A DNA stretch of 64,000 nucleotides, taken from assembly GCA_002428995.1 (NCBI GenBank), contig DIYJ01000011.1, positions 557,967 through 621,966 on the forward strand, written 5' to 3'. Shown in pieces: positions 50,743 to 59,935 of this stretch (positions are counted from its first letter, which is position 1; each line of letters opens with the position of its first letter). The notes below the pieces were generated by a model. That model ran no database searches and was not told the DNA's origin. It saw nothing but the letters and a program-made list of their open reading frames with translations. This DNA is from Flavobacteriales bacterium UBA6057 (GTDB lineage: Bacteria; Bacteroidota; Bacteroidia; Flavobacteriales_G; Salibacteraceae). Position numbers and translations under genes: made by a program.

Positions 50743-51465
50743 TCAGAGACCTAAAGCCTTGAGAAGTTCTGCTTTTCTGCGGGCCGATACACTCAAGTGA
50801 TGGCCGCTTTTCAGCAGCACGTAGCCACCGCGCCCGTTCACGTATTCCTGGATGAATCGCCTGTGTACCACCCAGGATCGGTGAATGCGAATGAAATCCG
50901 GAAAGCAAAGCCGGTTTTGTAACGTCCCGATCGAGTTGCTGATCAAAACCTCGGAACCTTCGCGCAGGAAGATTCTGGTGTAGGCACCGTCCGCTGCGAG
51001 GAACACAATGTTCAGCACATCAAGCATCATGTATCCCTGGCTGGTGGGCACCACGAGCTGATCATCAGGTGTTTTTTGTTCGGAATTGGCTGTCCTTCCT
51101 TGCTGTCTTATTCTATCCGATACTCGCGTGATTGTTTGCCGCAGTTCTTCCAGGCTGATAGGTTTGAGAAGGTAGTCAAGTCCTGAATACTTAACCGCTT
51201 TGATGGCATACTTTTCATGAGCTGTGGTGAAGACTACCTCGTAGTTGCGAGCCTTCGCCTTATCCAACAGCTCGAAGGCAGTTTTGCCACCCAACATGAT
51301 GTCCATAAACACCAGCTGCGGTTTCAACTGCCCGATCAGCGCTTCGCCTTCTTCGATGTTCGAACCAGTGCCGATCACATCTACTCCCTCGCAGTAATTG
51401 CTCAACATCGCTGAGAGCAGTTCTCTGCTCTTTCTTTCATCTTCAAGGATCAAGGCACGGATCAT
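50743..51465 (-). CDS. LytTR family DNA-binding response regulator
   Basis: 240 aa: receiver domain with acidic pair EDE near residue 9, phospho-Asp in LVFMDIMLGG (about residue 55) and Lys in YLLKPI, then a LytTR DNA-binding domain (about residues 135-240) with GAYTRIFL, FIRIHRSWVVHRRFI and HLSVSARRK. It binds direct repeats upstream of its targets, which cannot be identified here. Encoded 4 bp after the propeller kinase, its evident partner. Confidence 0.95.
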   Translation of the reverse strand: MIRALILEDERKSRELLSAMLSNYCEGVDVIGTGSNIEEGEALIGQLKPQLVFMDIMLGGKTAFELLDKAKARNYEVVFTTAHEKYAIKAVKYSGLDYLLKPISLEELRQTITRVSDRIRQQGRTANSEQKTPDDQLVVPTSQGYMMLDVLNIVFLAADGAYTRIFLREGSEVLISNSIGTLQNRLCFPDFIRIHRSWVVHRRFIQEYVNGRGGYVLLKSGHHLSVSARRKAELLKALGL

Positions 51466-51469
51466 GTCG

Positions 51470-54466
51470 CTAGTTTTTTGTGGTTTTTATTCGTGTAGGC
51501 AGCATTTGCTTCAGCAGTCTGGGAAGCTTGAGTATCGCACGAACGCCTGACTGCCCGTCCGATGTTTCAGGTCCTTGTTCTATGTTCAGCAATGCCTCTT
51601 GCTGTGGCCATTCTGCGTTTAATAAGCGAATGCGATTTCTCAGGATACCAAGCGCATGCTCCGCATCACTTTTTGCACGTTTCTGTTCTTCAAATCCCCG
51701 TCCGTTATCCAGCACTTCGAAGCATATGATGTCTGCAGCAGCGCTTACATTCAGTTCAATTTTTCCCTGATAGTCCAAGCCAGAAATACCATGGCCAATG
51801 GCATTTTCGAGAAGCGGTTGTACCATGAACGGAGGAACAAAAACATCTTCTTCCACTTCTTTGAGTTCGGGGGCGACCCGTATCGTAAAGATGAACTGAT
51901 CGTCAAACCTCGATTGCTCCATCGTGAGGTAGTTTTCCAGGAATTCAAGCTCGGCCTTCAGACTGATGTACGGCTGCTTCGAGAAGTTCATGTTGTTCCT
52001 CAACAGACGTGCGATCCTGGACAGATAGAAGCTTGCTTTCTCAGGATTGTTATCGAAGATCAATTGCTGCACGCCATTGAGCAGGTTAAATACAAAATGG
52101 GGGCTCATCTGGGTTCTTAGTAACCTCAACTCAGAGTCCTGAATTTCGAGCTTCAACGCCATTTCGCGCTTCACGAAAAACAAGCGGATGTAAAATATAG
52201 CCCACGCCAGGAGCAGGCCGCCCGCAATCATCAGTACGAGGAACCACCACGTTTGAGTGTAATGAGGTTCCACCGCAAACCGATAGGCGATAGGGTTTTC
52301 TGACCAGTTGGCATAGTTGTTTTGCGCCTGCAGTTCAAAGGTGTAGGCCCCGCTTTCCAGGTTGGTGAATTGAATGCTCCGGTCGTTGGTGTAGCTCCAT
52401 TCCGGTTCTCTATCCCCCGCCTTTTGAAGTTTGTAGCGATAGAAGTAGTCGTTGAAGGGTTTGTGATTCGAGATTCCCAGGAATTTGAACTGAACGTTGC
52501 GGTAGTGCCATTCCAGCTTGGGATTCAGTTGATTGGTGATCAACAATGAGTCCGCTTTTACCTCTTCCAATATCACCATCGGAGACACCTGATTGGGAAC
52601 AAAGACATCGGTCTGAGCACTCATGATGCCCGCATTGGTAGCTATCCAGAGCTCATCATTCCACCAGGTCATGGCATTGATGCGGTTGCTTGACAACCCA
52701 TTGTCCCTGCCGTAAGATTCCACGCGCAGCATTGTAAGTTCATCATCGTCAATCCGGAACACCAGTTTGTTGAGCCCGCTCACGGTTCCTACCCACAGAA
52801 CCGAGTCATTCTCCCGCTGCAGGCATTGGATCATATTGCTGCAAAGGCCGTCTTCTATGGAAAAGCGATAGCAGCTATCTCGTGTGAGAAACATCAAACC
52901 ATTTCCAAGCGTGCCGACCCAGATTTGCTCCTCTTCAGCCGATTCCATTTTCAAGTCGCTGATTCTGATGGCCAGGTTTGGGTGCACCTTTGAAAGGTCT
53001 TTCCACTTTGAATACTCATAGTCATCAATGCGATAAAGGCTCTTGAGCCCACCGATCCAGATGGTTTTGGTCTCGTCCTGGATCGCATAGTTGATGCGAT
53101 CGCGGAATTTGATCCTGGTGTAATCCAGAAAACCCGACTGGTAAGTCTGGACCGAGAAATAGCGGTATCCAGGATCTATTCGATCCCCGTTCTCCAGGAG
53201 CAACTCACGTCCTGCGAAGTTCATTCCATTGGGTAGACCTGTTAGAATGGAAAAGCGATCATCATTGGTGATGCTCAGCAGCGAGCACGTATTACAAACC
53301 TTCAGAATGGAATTGGTCCAGGACGAGCGATTCTTCTTTTCACCAAAGCTCCATTCACGACCCGAAGCGGTGCGTACCGTAAGCTTGAGCGCGTGGTTTT
53401 GGATCATCATCAGCGAGTCGATGCGCCCGATGCTCGTTACATTGGCATTGATACCGTGCTCTTCCGGGAAGGGCATCAGAATTTCAAAGGATGGGATGCG
53501 TAATACTCCTCTTCTCTGTGTACATACCCAATAGTTTCCCTCACGGTCCATCTTCAGGTCAAGTACGCTGATGTTTTGAAGGAAGTGGTCCGGCTCCTCC
53601 CCGGATTCCGGGTCTTTAAACCGATAGATGCCATTGCGCCCCAATACCCATAGTTGACCCTTAGGGTCGAAGTAGGACCTGAAATAGTAGGAGGGGAATT
53701 GCTTCAGGGTTTGGTAGATGCCGTCTTTGATCAGACCTACGAAGCTGTTCTGGTCTGAGAAGCGGCAAAACGCCCTTACTCCCTCAGCATTGGAGACCAT
53801 GCTCGAAACTCCGCCATCCGCCTTCCAGTGTCTCGTCTCGATGAGCCAATAAGCCCCATTGCCCACTTCAAGTACCGCGAGCGAAGAATCAAGATTGTGG
53901 ATCACTACTTCTTCCAGCTCCTGCATGCTGTGCTTTTCGCAGGATCCGGAGTGTTTCGAATAACTATAGTATTGCTCGTGGTCCTCCTTGTTTCTGAACA
54001 GCAGCGAGTCTTCATCCTTCAATGACTCACTGATGTCAGCAGGTATGAGGGGTGCGTGCATTGCTTCTGTGGAATCTCCTGCAAACGGCTGGAAACTCGG
54101 AATGATTCGGGCATCTTCCAAGAAGCAAAGTTGGCCTGCAAGGGTTGAGAGGTAGATCCTGCCACTGTTGAGTTTTGTGATGCTCGTAAAAGTCTGGCTC
54201 AGCTCCAAATGATCCGACTGAACCGTCTGAAACTCATACCCATCAAACCGGGCCAGACCTCTGTCCGTGATGAACCATAAAAAGCCGAGTTCATCTTCCT
54301 CTACACCATATACTTCAGAGCTCGGGAGTCCATCTTTTTCATCGTATTGGAAGTAAAACGGTTCTTGCGCGGAGCTGCTGCTGGGCAGCAGGCAACAGGC
54401 CATTGCCAGGCAAAACGACAAGCTGCTCCAGAATTTGGAGAATATCCTTAACTCCTTGTTTTTCAA
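51470..54466 (-). CDS. Two-component regulator propeller / LytS-type sensor histidine kinase
   Basis: 998-aa inner-membrane sensor: signal segment (ending in SSSAQ), periplasmic beta-propeller with divergent repeats (FLWFITDRGLARFDGY, WVCTQRRGVLRI, IWVGTLGNGLMFL, LWVGTVSGLNKL, LWIATNAGIMSA), a Y_Y_Y domain, one membrane helix (TWWFLVLMIAGGLLLAW), and a PF06580 kinase core with SPHFVFNLLNGVQQ (His790) plus an ATPase domain. It faces the LytTR regulator 4 bp downstream, giving a complete two-component system. Same architecture and length as the orphan kinase at 16075. Confidence 0.94.
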   Translation of the reverse strand: MKNKELRIFSKFWSSLSFCLAMACCLLPSSSSAQEPFYFQYDEKDGLPSSEVYGVEEDELGFLWFITDRGLARFDGYEFQTVQSDHLELSQTFTSITKLNSGRIYLSTLAGQLCFLEDARIIPSFQPFAGDSTEAMHAPLIPADISESLKDEDSLLFRNKEDHEQYYSYSKHSGSCEKHSMQELEEVVIHNLDSSLAVLEVGNGAYWLIETRHWKADGGVSSMVSNAEGVRAFCRFSDQNSFVGLIKDGIYQTLKQFPSYYFRSYFDPKGQLWVLGRNGIYRFKDPESGEEPDHFLQNISVLDLKMDREGNYWVCTQRRGVLRIPSFEILMPFPEEHGINANVTSIGRIDSLMMIQNHALKLTVRTASGREWSFGEKKNRSSWTNSILKVCNTCSLLSITNDDRFSILTGLPNGMNFAGRELLLENGDRIDPGYRYFSVQTYQSGFLDYTRIKFRDRINYAIQDETKTIWIGGLKSLYRIDDYEYSKWKDLSKVHPNLAIRISDLKMESAEEEQIWVGTLGNGLMFLTRDSCYRFSIEDGLCSNMIQCLQRENDSVLWVGTVSGLNKLVFRIDDDELTMLRVESYGRDNGLSSNRINAMTWWNDELWIATNAGIMSAQTDVFVPNQVSPMVILEEVKADSLLITNQLNPKLEWHYRNVQFKFLGISNHKPFNDYFYRYKLQKAGDREPEWSYTNDRSIQFTNLESGAYTFELQAQNNYANWSENPIAYRFAVEPHYTQTWWFLVLMIAGGLLLAWAIFYIRLFFVKREMALKLEIQDSELRLLRTQMSPHFVFNLLNGVQQLIFDNNPEKASFYLSRIARLLRNNMNFSKQPYISLKAELEFLENYLTMEQSRFDDQFIFTIRVAPELKEVEEDVFVPPFMVQPLLENAIGHGISGLDYQGKIELNVSAAADIICFEVLDNGRGFEEQKRAKSDAEHALGILRNRIRLLNAEWPQQEALLNIEQGPETSDGQSGVRAILKLPRLLKQMLPTRIKTTKN

Positions 54467-54716
54467 TGCCTCAGAAGCGGGTTTTTTACGTTGCGGCTGT
54501 GGATGGACAGATTCTGTCTTTGACGCAACGAAGAAAGGACACGTATAGATACGGTGGGCGTGATTTTAACGTGATGGAATTCAGCCCTTGGACTTGGATG
54601 CCAATAATGCAAACCTTGAAACCCCGCTCAATTGCAGGATGATTCTGGAAATCAGCTGGTTATTGCTTCGGAAGAAGGTGTCTGATTTCTTCGGTTTGGC
54701 GAGACGCTTTTGTGTT
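54467..54716. other. Intergenic region, nothing recognised
   Basis: 250 bp between the propeller kinase and the DUF2652 gene, both on the minus strand. I see no gene, RNA, terminator or exact promoter motif. A 79-codon plus-strand frame crosses it but runs antisense into the kinase start and has no protein-like features. Confidence 0.4.
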
Positions 54717-55796
54717 TTAGGCGACTCGTTTTTCGGCAAATAGCGTCAACTTGTTGATGGACTTCGTGACACCCTTTTTGATCCCTCGTTTGGCAATGGG
54801 AGTGAGCAGCAGCTTTTTGATCGGTGATTTAATTTCAAGGTAGACTTCCAACTCCAGCTCACATGATTGCTCATCCACAGGTGTGACAATGAAAAAGGAA
54901 GTGAGCGCGTCCACCGGCTCGGGACTGGTGGTGCGTTCTCCGTAGATGAGCTGCCCGGGTTTACCCGCTTTGGTGACCGCGACAAAATTCAAATGCTTTC
55001 CATTCACCACACACAGATGTTCCGTACCTGCCTTGGTCACTTCTTCCTCGTTGTAAACAAACTCTTCTGCACCTTCCAGCCAATGGTGGCGAAACCGGTA
55101 ATTCGTGATGTATTCAAAGAACTGCTCAGCGGGCAGCGGGATCGTGCGCTTGAGCACCACGTTGGGCGCTTCCTTGAAACTCAGCTTATTGGTCGGTACA
55201 AAAGGGGCGAGTTTCAGAGACTCCTTCGGAATCGCTGCAAACTGGTAAGAGAGCTTCTTCTCGGAATAAGTGTTGGTTCCCGCCTGAAACGAATATCCCT
55301 GAGCGATGGAGCCTTCCTGAAGCTCAATGTCAGTCGCGAGCTCTTCACTGAGCAACACATAGCTATGCCCCTCGATGGAATTCTTCATGAGCTGATGCGC
55401 TTCAATCACCGGCTTTCCAAAAGGCTTTTTTCTACCCTGCACTTCGATCAACTCCATCTTGCCCGTATGCACGATGATCTTCAGTTGAAGGTCGGCCGCT
55501 GAAGAGCAGGCACGGCATGGGCAAATCCGGTTGTGTTCCAGTAATTTCAAATGGCTATAAAAAGCGGTGAACATTACCTCTACCTGGTTCATCAAAGCCT
55601 CCTTGCTGGGAACCCGATCCCGGTAGAAAAACAAGGCATCGCCCTCTACCTCGGCCAGCTGCAGATCGAGTGTGTTGGATTGGATCAGAACCTCGAGTAT
55701 TTCAGCGATCACATGAAGACTGTGCTCTACCTCGGTGGTTTCTACAAACTCTGTAAAGCCTGAGATATCCGGAATGAAGATAAGTGACTTATCCAT
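54717..55796 (-). CDS. DUF2652 (cyclase-like) protein with SRPBCC-type C-terminal domain
   Basis: 359 aa from ATG 55796 (MDKSLIFIPDISGFTEFV). The N-terminal half (about residues 1-175) resembles class III nucleotide cyclases: FIPDISGFTEFV, then VEGDALFFY; the second metal-binding Asp (EGDALFF) is kept, but whether catalysis occurs is unknown. A four-Cys stretch (CPCRACSS) interrupts it. The C-terminal half (about 205-355) is a START/SRPBCC-like lipid-binding fold (RTIPLPAEQFFEYITNYR, HHWLEGAEEF). Cytosolic. Stands alone; 21 further codons upstream are not counted. Confidence 0.82.
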   Translation of the reverse strand: MDKSLIFIPDISGFTEFVETTEVEHSLHVIAEILEVLIQSNTLDLQLAEVEGDALFFYRDRVPSKEALMNQVEVMFTAFYSHLKLLEHNRICPCRACSSAADLQLKIIVHTGKMELIEVQGRKKPFGKPVIEAHQLMKNSIEGHSYVLLSEELATDIELQEGSIAQGYSFQAGTNTYSEKKLSYQFAAIPKESLKLAPFVPTNKLSFKEAPNVVLKRTIPLPAEQFFEYITNYRFRHHWLEGAEEFVYNEEEVTKAGTEHLCVVNGKHLNFVAVTKAGKPGQLIYGERTTSPEPVDALTSFFIVTPVDEQSCELELEVYLEIKSPIKKLLLTPIAKRGIKKGVTKSINKLTLFAEKRVA

Positions 55797-56152
55797 GGTG
55801 GTTGGCAATTGGTCCAAAGCCTGGGGAGTGAATGCCTGAGGCATCCGGCTTATCATCAACTACCGCATCGGTTTGAAGTGGAAAGGTAAGCGATCACGAT
55901 CCTATGCACCATGTTAATGAGTTCTAACGACCATTTGCTCTGGGCAATCTTTGGCAAGGCAGCTTGTTCCACACCTTTCTATTACTGGGATATCTTTGGT
56001 CTGTTGGTTGTGAAGACCAATAGTTGTTTTTCTTCTATGAAAAATGTCGTGCGAAAGACTAAACTCAAAAAGTTTGAGTTATGGAGCAAGTTTTGCGTGG
56101 ATATACGCATCTAACCTAAAAAGAGATTTCAACCCGTTTGACACCTTTGGAA
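55797..56152. other. Intergenic region with -7 motif and inverted repeat
   Basis: Divergent region between DUF2652 and the TIGR03032 gene. It contains one exact -7 motif (TATCTTTG, 55991-55998) with the nearest TTG 24 bp upstream, and a perfect 8-bp inverted repeat AACTCAAA (56062-56069)/TTTGAGTT (56073-56080) with a 3-nt spacer, a possible operator or small hairpin. A 67-codon frame (55911-56114) lacks any family feature. Confidence 0.4.
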
Positions 56153-57262
56153 ATGACCATTGAGGAGCGAAAAGCCAGGTTTGACATTGCCTATCCCCAG
56201 GAAGTATCTCAGTTGTTACATCGCCTTGGAGTATCGTTGGTATTGAGCACTTACAAAGCAGGCAAGCTCATTTTTATTGGGGCGAAACAACCCGATCGTC
56301 TCACACAAACTCCCGTGAGCTTCAAAAAGCCGATGGGCATTGCAGCGGGCAAAAATCTCCTTGGCGTGGCCTCGATCGACAGGGTAGACGTGTTCACCAA
56401 CAATCCAACCCTGGCGGCATCTTATCCACCCAAACCGAGCCACTTCGAGGCGCTCTATTTTCCGAGAACCACCTATCACAGCGGTGGGCTCGATCTGCAC
56501 GACCTGCACTGGACTCCCAAGGGATTGATGGCTGTGAATACGCAGTTTTCGTGCCTCTGCAAGTTTGATTATCGCTACAATTTTACCCCCATCTGGAAGC
56601 CTCATTTCATTTCTGACCTTGTTCCGGAAGACCGATGCCACCTGAACGGCCTGGCCATGGTGGATGGTGCTCCGCATTATGTTACCGCGCTTGGTAAATC
56701 TGATGAGCGGGAAGGGTGGAGGTCAGGCATTGAATACAATGGGGTTCTGATGTCCATTGACTCCAATACCATCATCGCTGATCATCTCTGCATGCCGCAT
56801 TCTCCGCGTGTATATCGCGATGAGCTGTATGTGTTGGAATCAGGGCAGGGCAGGCTTTTGAAAGTTGATGCTGCCAGCGGAGCAACATCAGTAGTCGCTG
56901 AGATTCAGGGTTTTGTCCGTGGACTGGCTTTCATGGGCAACATTGCCTGCATTGGTCTCAGCAAAATCAGGCGCGAGAGCAAGACGGCTAAGGTGCTTCC
57001 GGTCGCGGATATTGCCACTCGGGCAGGAATCGTTTTCATCGACCTTGAAACGGGCCAGAACCTTGGCATGATCGAATACCTCACAGACATTGATGAGATC
57101 TACGACATTCAAATCATTGAAAACTCAAGGTCTACGGCCTTGATGACTCCGAATAACCGCTCCCCACACTACGGACTGGCATTGCCTGACAAGAGTGTTT
57201 GGGGAGTGAGAGAAATTCCTAAACCAACTCAAAAACCACGACCCGATGAATCCAAACCATAA
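56153..57262 (+). CDS. TIGR03032 family protein
   Basis: 369 aa from ATG 56153 (MTIEERKARFDIAYPQ). The whole chain follows the TIGR03032 pattern: LVLSTYKAGKL, FKKPMGIAAG, TGDLDLHDLHW-like GGLDLHDLHWTPKG, NTQFSCLC, CHLNGLAM, TALG and YVLESGQGRLLKVD. It is probably a beta-propeller; no signal peptide. Function unknown; homologues are scattered in Bacteroidota and cyanobacteria, some with prenyltransferase or glycosyl genes. Its stop overlaps the following lipoprotein gene by 17 bp. A TTG at 56138 could extend it by five residues. Confidence 0.85.
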   Translation: MTIEERKARFDIAYPQEVSQLLHRLGVSLVLSTYKAGKLIFIGAKQPDRLTQTPVSFKKPMGIAAGKNLLGVASIDRVDVFTNNPTLAASYPPKPSHFEALYFPRTTYHSGGLDLHDLHWTPKGLMAVNTQFSCLCKFDYRYNFTPIWKPHFISDLVPEDRCHLNGLAMVDGAPHYVTALGKSDEREGWRSGIEYNGVLMSIDSNTIIADHLCMPHSPRVYRDELYVLESGQGRLLKVDAASGATSVVAEIQGFVRGLAFMGNIACIGLSKIRRESKTAKVLPVADIATRAGIVFIDLETGQNLGMIEYLTDIDEIYDIQIIENSRSTALMTPNNRSPHYGLALPDKSVWGVREIPKPTQKPRPDESKP

Positions 57263-57791
57263 GCTCAAATCCCGAATGATCATGGCGCTGGTGCTGGCTA
57301 CAGCATTGAGCGCAAGCAGCTGTTCCAAATATGAAGAGGGTCCGGTATTCTCGCTGAAGTCTAAAACCAAACGCCTGGCCAGTGACTGGGACCTGGAGGA
57401 GCTGAAGGGAGAGCTGCCCCTTTTAAAGGCCTTAAGCACGATGGATGAAGGGCTGGAATACCAGTCTGAGGTTACGCTGTTGGATTACGATATCGAATTT
57501 GAATTTCAGGAGGATGGAGACTTTGAGTTGGATGCTTATTACGCTTTTCGGTTCACCCTTGACTTAGGTGGTGACTGGGGGCCTATTACCAGTGAATTGA
57601 TTCGGGAAGTTCAATTGGACGGTGAATGGGAATTTTCGTCTGATAAGGAGGAAATCGACATTGACTTTGAACGAAATGATTATGACTATGGAGGCATCTT
57701 CAAGGAGCGGACGTACAAGATCATCAAGCTGGCAACGGACGAGCTCATTCTTGAAACAGAAGATGGAGATGAATTGACTTTTGACAATTAG
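57246..57791 (+). CDS. Lipoprotein of the FSLKSK..RL family, tandem copy 1
   Basis: 181 aa with a lipoprotein signal (lipobox ASSC) and, right after the Cys, SKYEEGPVFSLKSKTKRLAS. A mid-part DYDIEFEFQEDGDFELD and C-terminal RTYKIIKLATDELILE strand follow; acidic overall. It closely resembles the next gene and less closely the lipoprotein at 45888. Starts inside the end of the TIGR03032 gene, so translationally coupled to it. Function unknown; lipocalin-like fold suspected from the tail strand. Confidence 0.72.
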   Translation: MNPNHKLKSRMIMALVLATALSASSCSKYEEGPVFSLKSKTKRLASDWDLEELKGELPLLKALSTMDEGLEYQSEVTLLDYDIEFEFQEDGDFELDAYYAFRFTLDLGGDWGPITSELIREVQLDGEWEFSSDKEEIDIDFERNDYDYGGIFKERTYKIIKLATDELILETEDGDELTFDN

Positions 57792-57868
57792 TAACCGCCT
57801 TGACGCAGGCAGTTGATCTGATAACGACACTTACACTCAACATCCAATAACCTCAACCAGAGACTACT

Positions 57869-58405
57869 ATGATTTACGATTCTAAACATCAATCCAAGCT
57901 GGTGATGGCTCTTGTGCTGATGACTGCCCTGAGCGTATCCAGTTGTAGGAAGTATGAAGAAGGGCCGCTTATCTCGTTAAGGTCCAAAACCAAGCGCCTG
58001 GCGAATAACTGGGACCTGGAAGAGCTTTCAGGAAACACTCCGCTGGAACAGATTTATGTGGAGCAGGGCTACGCTATGTCCACCCGGCTGGTGGACTACG
58101 ACATTGAATTCGATTTTCAGGAAGATGGAGATTTCACCATGGAAGCCGAATACCTTGTCGAATTCAGCTATGAAGACGATGACTACGGATTCGATTACGA
58201 ATACACAGAGTCTTTCCGAGTCAAGATCAATGGAGACTGGGAATTCTCTTCGGACAAAGAGGACATCGAAATCGACTTTGACCCTTCCGAGTATGGAGCC
58301 TATTTCGAGACCTTCCGCAGCCGAACTTATAAGATCATCAAGCTGGCTTCGGACGAGCTGATCCTCGAATCAGACGATGGTTCGGAATGGACGTTTGAGA
58401 ACTAG
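57869..58405 (+). CDS. Lipoprotein of the FSLKSK..RL family, tandem copy 2
   Basis: 178 aa, lipobox VSSC followed by RKYEEGPLISLRSKTKRLANNWDLEEL. It shares with copy 1 the DYDIEF.FQEDGDF, GDWEFSSDKEDIEIDF and RTYKIIKLASDELILE blocks, while the intervening residues differ, so the duplication is old enough for divergence. Separated from copy 1 by 77 bp. Function unknown. Confidence 0.72.
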   Translation: MIYDSKHQSKLVMALVLMTALSVSSCRKYEEGPLISLRSKTKRLANNWDLEELSGNTPLEQIYVEQGYAMSTRLVDYDIEFDFQEDGDFTMEAEYLVEFSYEDDDYGFDYEYTESFRVKINGDWEFSSDKEDIEIDFDPSEYGAYFETFRSRTYKIIKLASDELILESDDGSEWTFEN

Positions 58406-58444
58406 CGCTTCCAGCGGCAGTGCGTTTGTTGAGCCTGTTACCGC

Positions 58445-58783
58445 TCAGTTAAACCAGACGGCATAGCGCTTTCTACGCAATTCCAGTGCTAATTGCTTTT
58501 CCATCTTCAGGGCTTCGCTTCGGGTCATGGGAGGAAGGTGATTGTAGAGACTGGGTCGTAAATAGACACCGTATTTTTCTACGATGTTGGCCGAGAGCTT
58601 GTGCCCCTTTCGATTGACGTATCCTGTTTTGTGTTGCTTGAATCGCTCTTGAGGTGTCTTGCTGGTCATTCCCACGTACAGGCATTCCAACACACCGTTG
58701 AACTGGGGATTCGCTTCGCGGAATTTCCGGTTCTCGGTGAAGACTTTTTTGGACAGCTCAATGACGTAGACTGTGTAGGGCAT
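58445..58783 (-). CDS. GIY-YIG nuclease-like small protein
   Basis: 112 aa. VYVIEL near the start corresponds to the GIY element and LYVGMTSKTPQERFKQHKTGY to the YIG element with the conserved Arg; a Glu in the EALKMEKQLALELR helix completes the site. These single-domain proteins are small endonuclease-like proteins of uncertain function. The first element is unusually far from the second (about 30 residues), typical of the YhbQ-unlike subgroup. No operon partner. Confidence 0.8.
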   Translation of the reverse strand: MPYTVYVIELSKKVFTENRKFREANPQFNGVLECLYVGMTSKTPQERFKQHKTGYVNRKGHKLSANIVEKYGVYLRPSLYNHLPPMTRSEALKMEKQLALELRRKRYAVWFN

Positions 58784-58794
58784 GAGGAAGATCG

Positions 58795-58850
58795 AGGATC
58801 AAAGTTGGAAGGTCAAAGTTTAAGGATCATGGATCAAAGATCAAGGAGGG
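58795..58850. repeat. Short GATCAAAG-word low-complexity stretch
   Basis: The gap between the GIY-YIG and DUF4442 genes contains repeated words GGATCAAAG, GGTCAAAG, GGATCATGGATCAAAGATCAAGG. It resembles the GATCAGAT stretch near 24.4 kb: simple-sequence intergenic filler common in this phylum. Confidence 0.5.
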
Positions 58851-58867
58851 ATTAACGGGCTGATAGC

Positions 58868-59389
58868 TCACGATTTTTTCCTTCTTTTTTCCTTGAAGTA
58901 GGTTTTGTCTGCGATGTAGATCGTTTTGTGCACTTCGCAGAAAACGGTGCTTTCGTCTTTGCTTGTCAAGAGAGTGGTTTTGACGATTTCTGTTTCCTGG
59001 TTTTCCTGAACGGCTGCTTTTATCGTTTCCAGCTCCGCATCGGAATATCGAAAATGGGCATACAGGTGTTCTCTGGCTGGACGCTTGAAGTTGATCTGTG
59101 CCGACTTGTCCCAAACAACATAGTCTTTACCCAAGAGCTGAATGAGCTGAACCATCGGGATCGGATCGACTGCTGAAAACATGCTGCCTCCAAAAATCGA
59201 ATTCATGTAATTCCGGTTTTTGTAGCTGATCGGCAGCTTCACCTCAATGTGAAGCAGGTCACTGGAAACGCACGTGATCTTAGCCGTACTCCTTCGGTAC
59301 ATAGGGGAGAGGTTAAACCCATATTTAAACAGTGTGGGTTTACTGATGAACTTACTCCCAACATCAGCAAGGGTTTGATACAATGACAT
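58868..59389 (-). CDS. DUF4442 hotdog-fold protein
   Basis: 173 aa, cytosolic. The pattern FKYGFNLSPMYRRSTAKI, LPISYKNRNYMNSIFGGSMFSAVDPIPMVQL and DKSAQINFKRPAREHLYAHF is that of DUF4442, a thioesterase-like hotdog fold (PaaI-related). The Asn of NYMNSIFGG sits where hotdog thioesterases have an active-site residue. Activity unproven. It ends in a basic tail (KRRKKS). Stands alone downstream of the cruciform repeat array. Confidence 0.85.
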   Translation of the reverse strand: MSLYQTLADVGSKFISKPTLFKYGFNLSPMYRRSTAKITCVSSDLLHIEVKLPISYKNRNYMNSIFGGSMFSAVDPIPMVQLIQLLGKDYVVWDKSAQINFKRPAREHLYAHFRYSDAELETIKAAVQENQETEIVKTTLLTSKDESTVFCEVHKTIYIADKTYFKEKRRKKS

Positions 59390-59464
59390 AGCGTGCTTTA
59401 AAGATGCGGCTTCTTATTACTTCATGATGTTGTTGGAGAGTAAAAAGGTGTTCGGAAGCAACGT

Positions 59465-59571
59465 CACCCTTCGAGACGACCCTTCGCAGGGTCTCCTCAG
59501 GATGACTTCCCGTCTGGAAAGAAGATCTGTCATCCTGAGGAATGCCGCTGAGCGGCATGTCTCGAAGGGTG
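59465..59571. repeat. Cruciform element, copy 1
   Basis: Fully symmetric: an outer 13-bp stem CACCCTTCGAGAC/GTCTCGAAGGGTG (59465-59477, 59559-59571), a side hairpin GACCCT-TCGC-AGGGTC (59478-59493), an inner 13-bp stem TCCTCAGGATGAC/GTCATCCTGAGGA (59494-59506, 59529-59541), and a second side hairpin ATGCCGC-TGA-GCGGCAT (59542-59558). All four stems are perfect. Confidence 0.95.
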
Positions 59572-59694
59572 CCCTACCGAGCACGCACATTACACCCTCA
59601 ATTCACCTTCTCAAATGCTAAAATGGAGCCCATGAGTGCACTCCAATTCAAGGCCCGCCTGTTCTGCATGGCTTTTGGTGTTCGGAAGCAACGT

Positions 59695-59801
59695 CACCCT
59701 TCGAGACGACCCTTCGCAGGGTCTCCTCAGGATGACTTTCCCCCTGGAAAGGAGATCTGTCATCCTGAGGAATGCCGCTGGGCGGCATGTCTCGAAGGGT
59801 G
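59695..59801. repeat. Cruciform element, copy 2
   Basis: Same four-stem layout as copy 1, with all stems intact. Differences are confined to loops: the apical loop reads TTTCCCCCTGGAAAGGAGATCT and the second side loop is TGG instead of TGA. Confidence 0.95.
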
Positions 59802-59935
59802 CCCTACCGAGCACACACATTTCACCATCAATTCACATTCTTCTCACCTTCTCAAATGCTAGAATGGAGTTCAGGAGTGCACTCCAATTCAAGGTGGCCC
59901 TGTTTTGCGTGGCTGTTGCTGTTCGGAAGCAACGT

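Noticed and set aside
54403..54642. 79-codon plus-strand frame over the kinase start
   Set aside because: Antisense to the signal-peptide codons of the propeller kinase and without any family similarity.
55911..56114. 67-codon frame upstream of the TIGR03032 gene
   Set aside because: Not followed or preceded by family features, crosses an inverted repeat, and has a composition unlike the neighbouring genes.
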